The position numbers and the translations under genes were made by a program. A stretch of DNA of 64,000 bases from contig NZ_AJKS02000004.1 in the NCBI RefSeq assembly GCF_000265245.1, positions 223,449 through 287,448 of the forward strand, written 5' to 3'. Below are positions 9,543 through 19,497 of this stretch, piece after piece. The notes beneath the pieces are model-generated. The model ran no database searches and was not told the DNA's origin. It saw nothing but the letters and a program-made list of their open reading frames with translations. Origin of the DNA: Halomonas smyrnensis AAD6. Its GTDB lineage: Bacteria; Pseudomonadota; Gammaproteobacteria; Pseudomonadales; Halomonadaceae. The stretch's first letter is position 1. Each line of letters opens with the position of its first letter.

Positions 9543-10538
9543 ATGCGGGATTTCCTGAAGGCCCTGCCCAAGGCCGAGCTGCATCTGCACATCGAGGGCA
9601 CCCTGGAACCCGAACTGATGATGGCGCTCGCCGAGCGCAACGGCGTGACGCTGCCCTACGCCTCGGTGGAGGAGGTGCGCGCCGCCTACGATTTCGACGA
9701 CCTGCAGTCCTTCCTGGACCTCTATTTCCAGGGCATGAGCGTGCTGCTCACCGCCCGGGACTTCGAGGACCTGGCCATGGACTACTTCCGGCGCGCCGCC
9801 GCCGAAGGCGTGGTGCACGTGGAGATGCACGTCGACCCCCAGGCGCATCTGTCGCGGGGCGTGGCGCTGGAGGCGGTGATGGCGGGGCTCGAGCGCGCCC
9901 GCCGTCGCGCCGAGGACGAGCTGGACCTGTCCACGGCGATGATCCTCGCCTTCCTGCGCGACCGGCCGGCCGAGGAGGCCGAGGTGCTGCTGGAGCAGGC
10001 CGCGCCCTATCTCGACCGGATCGACGCCGTGGGCCTCGACAGCGCCGAGGTCGGCCATCCGCCGGGCAAGTTCACCGAGGCGTTCCGCCGCGCCGGTGAG
10101 CTGGGCCTGGCCCGGGTCGCCCACGCCGGCGAGGAGGGGCCACCCGCCTATATCCATGAGGCGCTGGACGTGCTCGACGTCTGCCGCATCGATCACGGCG
10201 TGCGCTGCCTGGAGGACGAGGCGCTGGTCGCGCGGCTGCGCGACGAGGCCATGGTGCTGACCGTCTGCCCGCTCTCGAACCTGCGGCTCAAGGTGGTCGA
10301 GCGCATGGAGGCGCATCCGCTGCCGGCGATGCTCGAGGCCGGCCTCAACCTGACGCTCAATTCCGACGACCCCGCCTACTTCGGCGGCGGCATGCTGGAA
10401 AATTTCGAGGCCTGCCAGCGCGCCTTCGGCTGGTCCCGGGAGACCTTCGGCCGGCTCGCCGGCAACGCGATCGAGGCGGCCTTCATGAGCGAGGAGCGCC
10501 GCTCGGAACTTCGCGCCAGGCTCGCGGCCTGCGGCTGA
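9543..10538 (+). CDS. Adenine deaminase (adenosine deaminase family)
   Basis: 331 residues of the adenosine/AMP deaminase fold. Zinc and catalytic motifs are visible: HLHIEGTLEPE at residues 14-24 (HxH), HAGEEGPP (catalytic Glu), IDHGVRCLED and NSDDPAYFGG (metal Asp pair). HxHxEGTLEPE rather than HLDGxLRP points to the adenine-specific branch (adenine to hypoxanthine), as in the Pseudomonas adenine deaminase, though many annotations call it adenosine deaminase. GAGGTG lies upstream of the ATG. It sits next to guanine deaminase and xanthine dehydrogenase, so hypoxanthine produced here can pass to Xdh. A strong terminator follows. Confidence 0.85.
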   Translation: MRDFLKALPKAELHLHIEGTLEPELMMALAERNGVTLPYASVEEVRAAYDFDDLQSFLDLYFQGMSVLLTARDFEDLAMDYFRRAAAEGVVHVEMHVDPQAHLSRGVALEAVMAGLERARRRAEDELDLSTAMILAFLRDRPAEEAEVLLEQAAPYLDRIDAVGLDSAEVGHPPGKFTEAFRRAGELGLARVAHAGEEGPPAYIHEALDVLDVCRIDHGVRCLEDEALVARLRDEAMVLTVCPLSNLRLKVVERMEAHPLPAMLEAGLNLTLNSDDPAYFGGGMLENFEACQRAFGWSRETFGRLAGNAIEAAFMSEERRSELRARLAACG

Positions 10539-10556
10539 TGTCGGCGGGCATCGATG

Positions 10557-10590
10557 AAAAAAGGGCGGCGCTTCGGCGCCGCCCTTTTTT
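10557..10590. terminator. Bidirectional rho-independent terminator
   Basis: A perfect 9-bp stem (GGGCGGCGC / GCGCCGCCC) with TTCG loop, flanked by A6 on the left and T6 on the right. It separates the convergent adenine deaminase and guanine deaminase genes and can end transcription from both sides. Confidence 0.92.
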
Positions 10591-10638
10591 CATGCCGGTT
10601 CGTGCCGGTCATTCATGCCTGGCGTGTGCAGGGGGAGA

Positions 10639-11967
10639 TCAGGTGTCTCGCTGATGCACTCGCCGGCCGTTGGCCCAGGTGGCGTACACGGTGCGGTCGT
10701 CGCCCAGCATCATCAGCGCGAACAGCGTCTCGGCGAGAGTCCGGCAGCGGGCGGTGCGTCGGGCCAGCAGCGGCGTGGCCTGTGGGTCGAGGACCACGAG
10801 GTCGGCTTCATGGCCCTCGCGCAGGCGGCCGATGCGGTCGTCCAGGTGCAGGGCCCGGGCGTTGCTTAGCGTCAGCCGGTAGAAGCCCTGCCAGGCGGTG
10901 AGCGGCTGGCCGCGCAGCTGGCCGACCTGATAGGCGGCCTTGAGGGTGGCGAGCCCCGAGAGATCGGTGCCGGCGCCCACGTCGCTGGCGAGCGTGGTGG
11001 CGAGCCCCGCCTCGCGGCAGGCCAGGCGGTCGAACAGCCCGCTGCCGAGGAACAGGTTGGAGGTCGGGCAGAAGGCGACGTTGGCGCCGGCCCCGGCCAG
11101 CCGGCGGCGCATCGGCTGGTCGAGGTGGATGCCGTGGGCGAAGGTGCTGCGCGGCCCCACCAGGCCGTAGCGCTCGTAGACCCCCAGATAGTCTTCGCAT
11201 TCGGGAAACAGCTCGCCGACCCAGGCGATCTCGCCCTCGTTCTCCGAGAGGTGGGTCTGCAGGTGAAGATCCGGGGCGTTGCGCAGCACCGCGCCGGTGG
11301 CCTCGAGCTGCTCGCGGCTGGAGGTGGGCGCGAAGCGCGGGGTCAGGCTGTAGCCGAGGCGGTCCCGGCCGTGCCAGTCGCCGATCAGCCGCTCGCTGTC
11401 GGCCAGCCCCCCGAGGGGATCGTCGACCAGCGCCTCGGGGGCGTGGCGATCCATCAGCACCTTGCCGGCCAGCATGCGCAGGCCGCGGGCCCGGGCGGCG
11501 GTGAAGAAGGCGTCCACCGAGCCGGGGTGCGAGGTGCAGAACACCTGGGCGGTGGTGGTGCCGGCGCGCAGGGTCTCGCCGAGGAAGGCCTCGGCCACTG
11601 CCTCGGCGTGGGCGCGCTCGGCGAAGCGACACTCCTCCGGGAAGGTGTAGTCGTTGAGCCAGTCGAGCAGCTGGCGGCCGTAGGAGGCCATGATGTCGAG
11701 CTGGGCGTAGTGCACGTGGCTGTCGATGAAGCCCGGCATCATCAGCTTGTCGCCATAGTCCACGGTCTCGATGTCCGCCGGCAGGTGCGGGGCCAGCTCG
11801 GCGTGGTCGGCCACGGCGTGGATGCGGCCGTCGACCAGCCAGACGGCGCCGTCTTCCAGATGGCGCACGCTGCCCGCGGCCGGGGCGTCGTCCTCGCCCG
11901 GGTCGGCGTCGAAGCTCAGCAGCGGGCCGCGCAGCAGGCGCATGTGGGGTTGGGGGTCGGTCATCAA
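10639..11967 (-). CDS. guaD: Guanine deaminase
   Basis: 442-residue amidohydrolase that converts guanine to xanthine and ammonia. Zinc ligands are visible in DSHVHYAQ (near residue 85), HLSENEGE, FAHGIHL and ASDVGAGTDLS; FCPTSNLFLGSGLF is typical of GuaD. Two adjacent ATGs (11967, 11964) are possible starts. The gene lies downstream of xdhABC on the same strand with about 190 bases between them, so it may be a separate unit or the tail of the purine operon. Its product feeds xanthine dehydrogenase. Confidence 0.93.
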   Translation of the reverse strand: MMTDPQPHMRLLRGPLLSFDADPGEDDAPAAGSVRHLEDGAVWLVDGRIHAVADHAELAPHLPADIETVDYGDKLMMPGFIDSHVHYAQLDIMASYGRQLLDWLNDYTFPEECRFAERAHAEAVAEAFLGETLRAGTTTAQVFCTSHPGSVDAFFTAARARGLRMLAGKVLMDRHAPEALVDDPLGGLADSERLIGDWHGRDRLGYSLTPRFAPTSSREQLEATGAVLRNAPDLHLQTHLSENEGEIAWVGELFPECEDYLGVYERYGLVGPRSTFAHGIHLDQPMRRRLAGAGANVAFCPTSNLFLGSGLFDRLACREAGLATTLASDVGAGTDLSGLATLKAAYQVGQLRGQPLTAWQGFYRLTLSNARALHLDDRIGRLREGHEADLVVLDPQATPLLARRTARCRTLAETLFALMMLGDDRTVYATWANGRRVHQRDT

Positions 11968-12100
11968 TCTCTCCGCTGAACGCCGCTTGGCCGGCGCATG
12001 GAAAAGTCGGATTCTGTTGGGTCTTGGCGAATGTTCAGGCGATGAGCTTACCCGGCGACAAGCCTTAGCGAGGCGCTGTGAACCCTTCCCTGGGCGCTAC

Positions 12101-12120
12101 TTTTGCCATCCATGGCAAAA
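12101..12120. repeat. Perfect inverted repeat between xdhC and guaD
   Basis: TTTTGCCA-TCCA-TGGCAAAA is a self-complementary element with arms of 8-9 bp. It lies in the roughly 190-base gap between xdhC and guaD. Similar GCCATCCATGGC cores occur as dispersed intergenic repeats in related halophile genomes, from memory; no second copy was seen in this window. It could also form a weak transcript hairpin. Confidence 0.5.
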
Positions 12121-12161
12121 ACCCTCGCTGCGCCTTATCCCCGGTGCTCATCGGTGTGGCT

Positions 12162-13019
12162 CTAAGTTCTTGATGGAAACGCCTGGCGCAGCGCCTCCGG
12201 GGCGACGCCGCGGCGGTCGTCGCGCTCGCTGTCGGGCTTGAGCGTCAAGAGCTCGGCGGCCACCGCCAGGGCGATCTCGCAGGGCCGCTTGCCGTGGGCG
12301 CCGGGCACGCCGATCGGGCAGCGCACCGTTGCCAGTGCGGCCTCGTCGTGGCCGGCGTCGCGCAGCCGGCTCTTGAAGCTCGCCCACTTGCTGTCGGAGC
12401 CGATCAGGCCGATCGAGGCGCAGTCGCCGCGCCGCAGCAGGGCGTCGACCAGGGCGCGATCCTCGGCGTGATCGTGGGTCATCACCAGGGCGTGGCAGCC
12501 GGCCGGCAGCGACGCCACCGCGGCCTCCGCGCCCTCGGCACCGGCCGCCAGGCGGACATGCTGCAGCCGGTCGCGGTCGGCGACGTCATCCGGGAAGGCG
12601 TGGTCGCGGCTGTCGAACCAGCGGATGCGCCAGGGCAGCGGGGCCAGCGCCTGGATCAGCGCCCGGCCGACGTGGCCGGCACCGAACAGCGCGATCTCCA
12701 TCTCGGCGCCGGCGAACGGTTCGATCAGCACGTGCACGTAGCCGCCGCAGCACTGACCGGAGCGCCCGCCCAACGGGAAGGCCTCTAGCCGGGTGTCGCG
12801 GCGTCCGCTGGCCAGCGCCTCGCGGGCGGCCTCGATCACCTGCTGCTCGAAGTGGCCGCCGCCCAGGGTGTCGTGGACATCGTCGGCGGTGACCACCATC
12901 TTGGCGCCGGGCTCCCGCGGGGTGGAGCCGGCCACGCCCACCACGCTGGCCAGGGCGTGGGGGCGCGCCTCGCGCTGCAGGCGGGCGAGCGCCGTGTACC
13001 AGGGCTCAGGCGGGTGCAT
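12162..13019 (-). CDS. xdhC: XdhC, molybdenum cofactor insertion chaperone
   Basis: 285 residues when started at the ATG at 13019, which has GAGAGG upstream. The N-terminal XdhC/CoxI domain (ASVVGVAGSTPREPGAKMVV, TLGGGHFEQ) is followed by a Rossmann-like C-terminal domain (IALFGAGHVGRAL, MTHDHAEDRALVDALL, IGLIGSDSKW). XdhC binds molybdenum cofactor, promotes its sulfuration and delivers it to XdhB. The start overlaps the last 14 bases of xdhB, consistent with coupling. It is the last gene of xdhABC. Confidence 0.93.
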   Translation of the reverse strand: MHPPEPWYTALARLQREARPHALASVVGVAGSTPREPGAKMVVTADDVHDTLGGGHFEQQVIEAAREALASGRRDTRLEAFPLGGRSGQCCGGYVHVLIEPFAGAEMEIALFGAGHVGRALIQALAPLPWRIRWFDSRDHAFPDDVADRDRLQHVRLAAGAEGAEAAVASLPAGCHALVMTHDHAEDRALVDALLRRGDCASIGLIGSDSKWASFKSRLRDAGHDEAALATVRCPIGVPGAHGKRPCEIALAVAAELLTLKPDSERDDRRGVAPEALRQAFPSRT

Positions 13020-15481
13020 GGTCAGACCTCTCGTCATGGGCGGCGCCACGCTCGGCATCGGCGCTGGTGCGGGTCCTACTGAGGGACTCGGCGGCCATCA
13101 GTACACGCTCCGGGGTGGCGGGCGTGTCCAGCGCCGGGCTGACGCGATAGTCGGCGAGACTCGAGAGGGCATCGCGCAGCGCCGACCACACCGAGATGCC
13201 GAGCATGAAGGGCGGCTCGCCCACGGCCTTGGAGCGATAGATGCTGGCCTGGGAGTTGGGATGGCCCTGCATCAGCGCGACGTTGAAGGTCTCGGGCAGG
13301 TCGCCGAAGGCCGGAATCTTGTAGGTGGCCGGGCCGTCGGAGACCAGCCGGCCGGCCTCGTTCCAGACCAGCTCCTCGCTGGTCAGCCAGCCCATGCCCT
13401 GGATGAAGCCGCCCTCGATCTGGCCGATGTCGATGGCCGGGTTCAGCGAATCGCCCACGTCGTGAAGGATATCGGCGCGGCTGACGCGGTACTCGCCGGA
13501 CAGGGTGTCGACCTCGACCTCGGCCACGGCGGCCCCAAAGGCATAGTAGTAGAAGGGCCGGCCGCGGCCGGTGGCGCGGTCGTAGTGGATCAGGGGCGTG
13601 GCATAGAAGCCCTTCTCGGACAGCGAGACGCGGCCGATATAGGCGGCCTGGACCAGCTCGCCCCAGGGGATGCGCGTCTCGGCCTCGCCGAGCCCGGCCA
13701 CCAGCTGGCCGTCCTCCAGGCGCATGGTCTCGCGGTCGAGCCCGCCCGCCTCCCGGTCGAAGTGGCCGGCGGCGAAGTCGAACAGCCGCTCGCGCAGCTT
13801 GCTCGCCGCGTCGCGGGCCGCCTGGCCGTTGAGGTCGGCGCCGCTGGAAGCGGCGGTGGGCGAGGTATTGGGCACCTTGTCGGTGCGGGTGGCGCTGATG
13901 CGCACGCGTTCCAGGTCGAGGCCCAGCTCCCGGGCCACCACCTGGCACACCTTGGTGTGCAGGCCCTGGCCCATCTCGGTGCCGCCGTGATTGATCAGCA
14001 CGCTGCCGTCAGTATAGACGTGCAGCAGCGCGCCGGCCTGGTTGAGGTGCTGGGCGGTGAAGGAGATGCCGAACTTCACCGGCGTCAGCGCCAGGCCGCG
14101 CTTGATGATCGGGCTTGCCGCGTTGAAGGCGGTGATCTCTCGGCGCCGCGCCCAGTAGTCGCTGCTCCGCTCGAGCTGGTCGATCAGGTCGTGCAGCAGG
14201 GTGAGCTGCTCGACGCGCTGGCCGTAGTGGGTGATATCGCGGGTGACGTCCAGCGGCGCGCCGTCTTCGCCCTTGGCCCGATACAGGTTGCGCTTGCGCA
14301 CGGTCAGCGGGTCCTCGCCGAGATGGCGGGCGATGTCGTCCATGGCGCGCTCGATGATCATCATGCCCTGGGGGCCGCCGAAGCCGCGGAAGGCGGTGTT
14401 GGAGGCCTTGTGGGTGCGGGCGCGCTGGCCGGTCACCCGGGCCTCGCCCAGCGAGTAGGCGTTGTCCGCGTGGAACATGGCGCGGTCGACGATCGCCTCG
14501 GACAGGTCCGGCGAGTAGCCGCAGTCGCCGATCACAGTGATATCGCCGCCGGCCAGCACGCCGCGCTCGTCGAAGCCGAGGCGATAGCGGTTATGGAAGG
14601 GGTGGCGCTTGCCGGTGGCGCACAGGTCCTCGGCCCGGGGCAGGCGCAGCTTGGCCGGGCGGTTCGTGCGCCGGGCGATCAGCGCGGCGATGCAGGCCCA
14701 GGGCGAGGCCTGGGTCTCCTTGCCGCCGAAGCCGCCGCCCATGCGTCGCATCTCCATGGTCACCGCGTGGAAGGGCACGCCGAGCACCTCGGCGACCAGC
14801 TTCTGGCTCTCGCTGGGGTGCTGGTTGGAGGTGTAGACCATCACGCCCTCGTCCTCGGAGGGCACCACCAGGCAGGCCTGGCCCTCGAGGTAGAAGTGCT
14901 CCTGGCCGCCGACGAACTGCTCGCCCTCCAGCACATGGGGCGCCTCGTTCAGGGCGTGCTGCCAGTCGCCACGCTGGTGCACGTGGGTGGGGCGCACGAA
15001 CTCCTCGCGCTCGGCGGCGGCCACCGGGTCCAGCGACGCCGGCTGCTCGTCGATCTCGACGATCGCCTCCCTGACCGCCAGCCGTGCCGCGCGGTGGCTC
15101 TCCGCCGCCACCGCGAACAGGCTCTGGCCGAGGTAGCTGATCTCCTCACTGGCGAAGATCGGGTCGCCCGGGAACACCGGGCCGATGTCGGTATGGCCGG
15201 GCACGTCGGCCAGGGTGATCACGTCCACCACGCCCGGCGCGTCGCGCACCCCGTCCAGGTCGAGCCGGGTCAGGCGGCCGTGGGCCACCGGCGAGAAGCC
15301 CACCGCCACGTGCAGGGCGTTGGCCGGGGTGGCGATGTCGTCGATATAGGGTGCGCGGCCGGTCACGTGCTTGACGGCGCTCTCGTGGGCGCGGGCGCTG
15401 CCGGCGCCGCCCCGGGCCGCGACGGTCTCCCGGGCCAGCGGCGCGTCGCCCTGGTTCCGCCGTGAGGTGTCTTGGGGAATG

Positions 15482-15498
<17 letters not shown>
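13006..15498 (-). CDS. xdhB: XdhB, xanthine dehydrogenase molybdopterin-binding subunit
   Basis: 830 residues. Typical family stretches are visible: GRAPYIDDIATPANALHVAVGFSP at the N-terminus, GQEHFYLEGQACLV, RMGGGFGGKETQ (molybdopterin site), TAFRGFGGPQGM, and NHGGTEMGQGLHTKV. This large subunit oxidises hypoxanthine to xanthine and xanthine to urate at the Mo centre. The start overlaps the 3' end of xdhA by 17 bases and the end overlaps xdhC, so the three genes form a tight operon. Confidence 0.95.
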
Positions 15499-16993
<1,495 letters not shown>

Positions 16994-17049
16994 GGGTGTC
17001 GGCTCCGATTGTGGTTGTAGTGGCCGGGAATCAGGAGATGATCTAATTC

Positions 17050-17065
17050 TTGACCGTGTGGTCAG
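17050..17065. promoter_or_regulatory. RutR-type operator upstream of xdhA
   Basis: TTGACC-GTGT-GGTCAG, with a perfect 5-bp core palindrome TGACC/GGTCA separated by four bases. It sits in the divergent region between xdhA and the TetR gene. The form agrees with the known RutR consensus TTGACCA-NN-TGGTCAA. An almost identical site precedes the permease gene at 19291. Binding by the adjacent regulator is inferred. Confidence 0.75.
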
Positions 17066-17198
17066 CTTTGGCAAGTGTCTGGCGCCTCTCGGTGCCGTTT
17101 TCTCCCCCGATCGGGCGTCGGCGGTGATGCCGAATTGCCTTGATGCCGGGCCCTGAGGCACTCTTTGCCCCCAGGATCGGTACCGACAGCGAGGGCCC

Positions 17199-17885
17199 AT
17201 GGCCAAGGCAGACAACGGCAGTGAACAGGAAGGCGGCGCCATCCGTCGGCGCAACGAGCAGGCGATCCTGGCGGCGGCGGAGCGGGTCTTCGCCCGGCAC
17301 GGCTATCGCGGGGCCAGCGTGCAGGAGATCGCCGAGCAGGCGGGGCTGCCCAAGTCCAATGTCCTCTACTACATGGGCAGCAAGCGCAGGCTCTACGTGC
17401 GCCTGCTGGAGCAGGTGATGGAGCGCTGGAACGCCATGCTCGACGACATCTCGGCCGACGACGACCCGGCCGAGGTGCTGTCGGCCTTCATCCGCTCGAA
17501 GATGTGGATGTCGCGCCGGTATCCCGAGGGCTCACGGCTGTTCGCCAGCGAGATCATCGGCGGCGCGCCCTTCCTGCAGGAGTTCCTGAGCGGCGAGCTG
17601 CGCGACTGGGTGCACAGCCGCGCGGCGGTGTTTCGCCAGTGGGCCGAGCGGGGCCTGATGGACCCGGTCGACCCGGTGTGGCTGATCTTTCTGATCTGGT
17701 CCTCGACCCAGCACTACGCCGACTTCGAGGCCCAGGTGCGGGGCATCACCGGCCATGAGGCACTCTCCGACGAGGATATCGAGCGCATCACCGAGTTCCT
17801 GACCCGGGTGGTGATCAAGGGCTGCGGGGTGAAGCACCCCGCCGACCGCGCGCCGGCCGACGAGGCGTCGCTTACTGAGCGGTGA
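17199..17885 (+). CDS. TetR-family regulator, RutR-like, probable purine regulon repressor
   Basis: 228 residues. The N-terminal TetR HTH (AILAAAERVFARHGYRGASVQEIAEQAGLPKSNVLYYMGSKRRLY is split over residues about 24-67) resembles RutR, and so does the ligand domain (SRRYPEGSRLFASEIIGGAPFL; WLIFLIWSSTQHYADF). RutR in E. coli binds uracil/thymine and controls pyrimidine and purine catabolism genes. Here the gene is divergent from xdhA and convergent with the permease (stops overlap by 14 bases). The two TGACC-N4-GGTCA sites nearby are the likely operators. The inducer (pyrimidine, purine or urate) cannot be told from sequence. Confidence 0.88.
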   Translation: MAKADNGSEQEGGAIRRRNEQAILAAAERVFARHGYRGASVQEIAEQAGLPKSNVLYYMGSKRRLYVRLLEQVMERWNAMLDDISADDDPAEVLSAFIRSKMWMSRRYPEGSRLFASEIIGGAPFLQEFLSGELRDWVHSRAAVFRQWAERGLMDPVDPVWLIFLIWSSTQHYADFEAQVRGITGHEALSDEDIERITEFLTRVVIKGCGVKHPADRAPADEASLTER

Positions 17886-19248
17886 CCAGCAGCAGCACCG
17901 ACAGCGCCGCCGACACCCACATCGCCGGTCGGATGTCCTCGAGGCGTCCGGTGGCCACCTTGATCAGCACGAAGCTCATGAAGCCGAAGGCGATGCCGAG
18001 GGTGATCGAGTAGGTCAGCGGCATCAGGATGATGGCCAGGAAGGCGGGAAAGGCCTGGTCGAAGCGCTGCCAGTCGATCTTCGCCACCGGCGCCATCATG
18101 AACAGGCCGACCAGCACCAGCGCCGGGGCGGTGGCGATGCCGGGCACCAGCGACAGCAGCGGCGAGAGGAACAGGAAGGGCAGGAACAGCAGCGCGATGA
18201 CCACCGCCACCAGGCCGGTGCGGCCGCCCTGGGCGACGCCGGCGCCCGACTCGATGAAGGTCTGGGCGGCGCTGGTGCCGAGCGGCGCGGCGATCATCGA
18301 GGCGAAGGCATCCACCGTCATCGAGCGCTTGAGGTGGCGCGGGTTGCCGTCCTCGTCCTTGAGGTCCGCCGATTCCGACAGCGCCATGAAGCACGACAGG
18401 GCGTCGAAGAAGTTGGTGAACAGCATCACGAAGATGAACGGCAGATAGGCCACCTTCAGCGCGCCGAGGATGTCGACCTGCATCACGGTGCCGAAGTCTG
18501 GCCAGGCGGCCAGGCCGTTCCAGGCCACCATCACCTCGTCGCCCCACAGCCGGCCCATGGGCGCGGCCATCAGCGTGGTCAGGGCGATGCCCATGATCAG
18601 CGCGCCGTTGAAGCGCAGGATCACGAACACCGCGGTGGCCATCAGTCCGAGGAAGAAGGTGGCGAGAGAGGCGTCCATGGTGCCGAGCGATACCAGGGTG
18701 GCGTCACTGCCGACGATGAAGCCGGCGTTCTGCAGCCCGATGAAGGTGATGAACAGCCCGATGCCGCAGGTGATGGCGTAGCGCAGCGAGGCGGGGATGG
18801 CCTCGATGATGGCGCGGCGCACGTTGAACACCGCGAGCAGGGCGAACAGCACCCCCGACCAGAACACGCAGCCCAGCGCGACTTCCCAGCTGAGGCCGGC
18901 GCCCAGCACCAGGGTGTAGGTGAACAGCGCGTTCATGCCCATGCCCGGGGCGACCAGGATGGGGTTGCGGGCGTAGAGGCCCATCGCCAGGCTGCTCATG
19001 AAGCTGATCAGCACGGTGGCGGACAACGCCGCGGAGAAGGGGATGCCGGCGTCCGAGAGCACGGCGGGATTGACCACGATGATGTACATCCCGGCCAGGA
19101 AGGTGGCGATGCCGGCCAGCAGCTCGGTCTTTAGCGTCGAGCCGCGGCGGGTGACGCCGAACCACCGATCGAGGAGAGGCAGGCTGGGCTGCCGCGAGGG
19201 TGCGTCCGCGTTGAGCGCCCCGTCGGCGCGGGGAGAGGTCTGTTGCAT
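17872..19248 (-). CDS. NCS2-family purine base permease (AzgA/PbuG-like)
   Basis: 458 residues, about 12-14 membrane helices. Signature stretches are ELLAGIATFLAGMYIIVVNPAVLSDAG, LVAPGMGMNALFTY, SADLKDEDGN and TSAAQTFIESGAGVAQGGRTGL, typical of the AzgA subgroup that imports adenine, guanine or hypoxanthine with protons. It lies beside purine-degrading enzymes and has a RutR-type operator 43 bases upstream of its start, so import and oxidation are probably induced together. Confidence 0.9.
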   Translation of the reverse strand: MQQTSPRADGALNADAPSRQPSLPLLDRWFGVTRRGSTLKTELLAGIATFLAGMYIIVVNPAVLSDAGIPFSAALSATVLISFMSSLAMGLYARNPILVAPGMGMNALFTYTLVLGAGLSWEVALGCVFWSGVLFALLAVFNVRRAIIEAIPASLRYAITCGIGLFITFIGLQNAGFIVGSDATLVSLGTMDASLATFFLGLMATAVFVILRFNGALIMGIALTTLMAAPMGRLWGDEVMVAWNGLAAWPDFGTVMQVDILGALKVAYLPFIFVMLFTNFFDALSCFMALSESADLKDEDGNPRHLKRSMTVDAFASMIAAPLGTSAAQTFIESGAGVAQGGRTGLVAVVIALLFLPFLFLSPLLSLVPGIATAPALVLVGLFMMAPVAKIDWQRFDQAFPAFLAIILMPLTYSITLGIAFGFMSFVLIKVATGRLEDIRPAMWVSAALSVLLLVTAQ

Positions 19249-19290
19249 GCCGATACCCTGTTGTTGTTGTGGGTGATGTGAGGCAATTTT

Positions 19291-19306
19291 CTGACCTTTT
19301 GGTCAA
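19291..19306. promoter_or_regulatory. RutR-type operator upstream of the purine permease
   Basis: CTGACC-TTTT-GGTCAA, the same TGACC-N4-GGTCA core as at 17050, located 43 bases upstream of the permease ATG. The repetition at both divergent ends of the module supports a shared regulator. Confidence 0.75.
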
Positions 19307-19497
19307 GATCAGCGAAGATCAAGGCTAGCCGCTGGCCCGCCGGCGTGCAAGCGAGGCGGGTATCGGACTCGGCGGTCGATGTCGCCGAGTGGGATCCGTC
19401 GACGAAAACTGGCTCTTGACCTGTCCACGACGCCCCAGGCTCGACAAAATGGCACCTGGAACCCCCTTTCTCTCCAGGCATACGACACGAGATCCGC

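Noticed and set aside
12793..15465. 890-codon plus-strand frame opposite xdhB
   Set aside because: Shadow of the strongly conserved xdhB; composition typical of GC-rich antisense frames.
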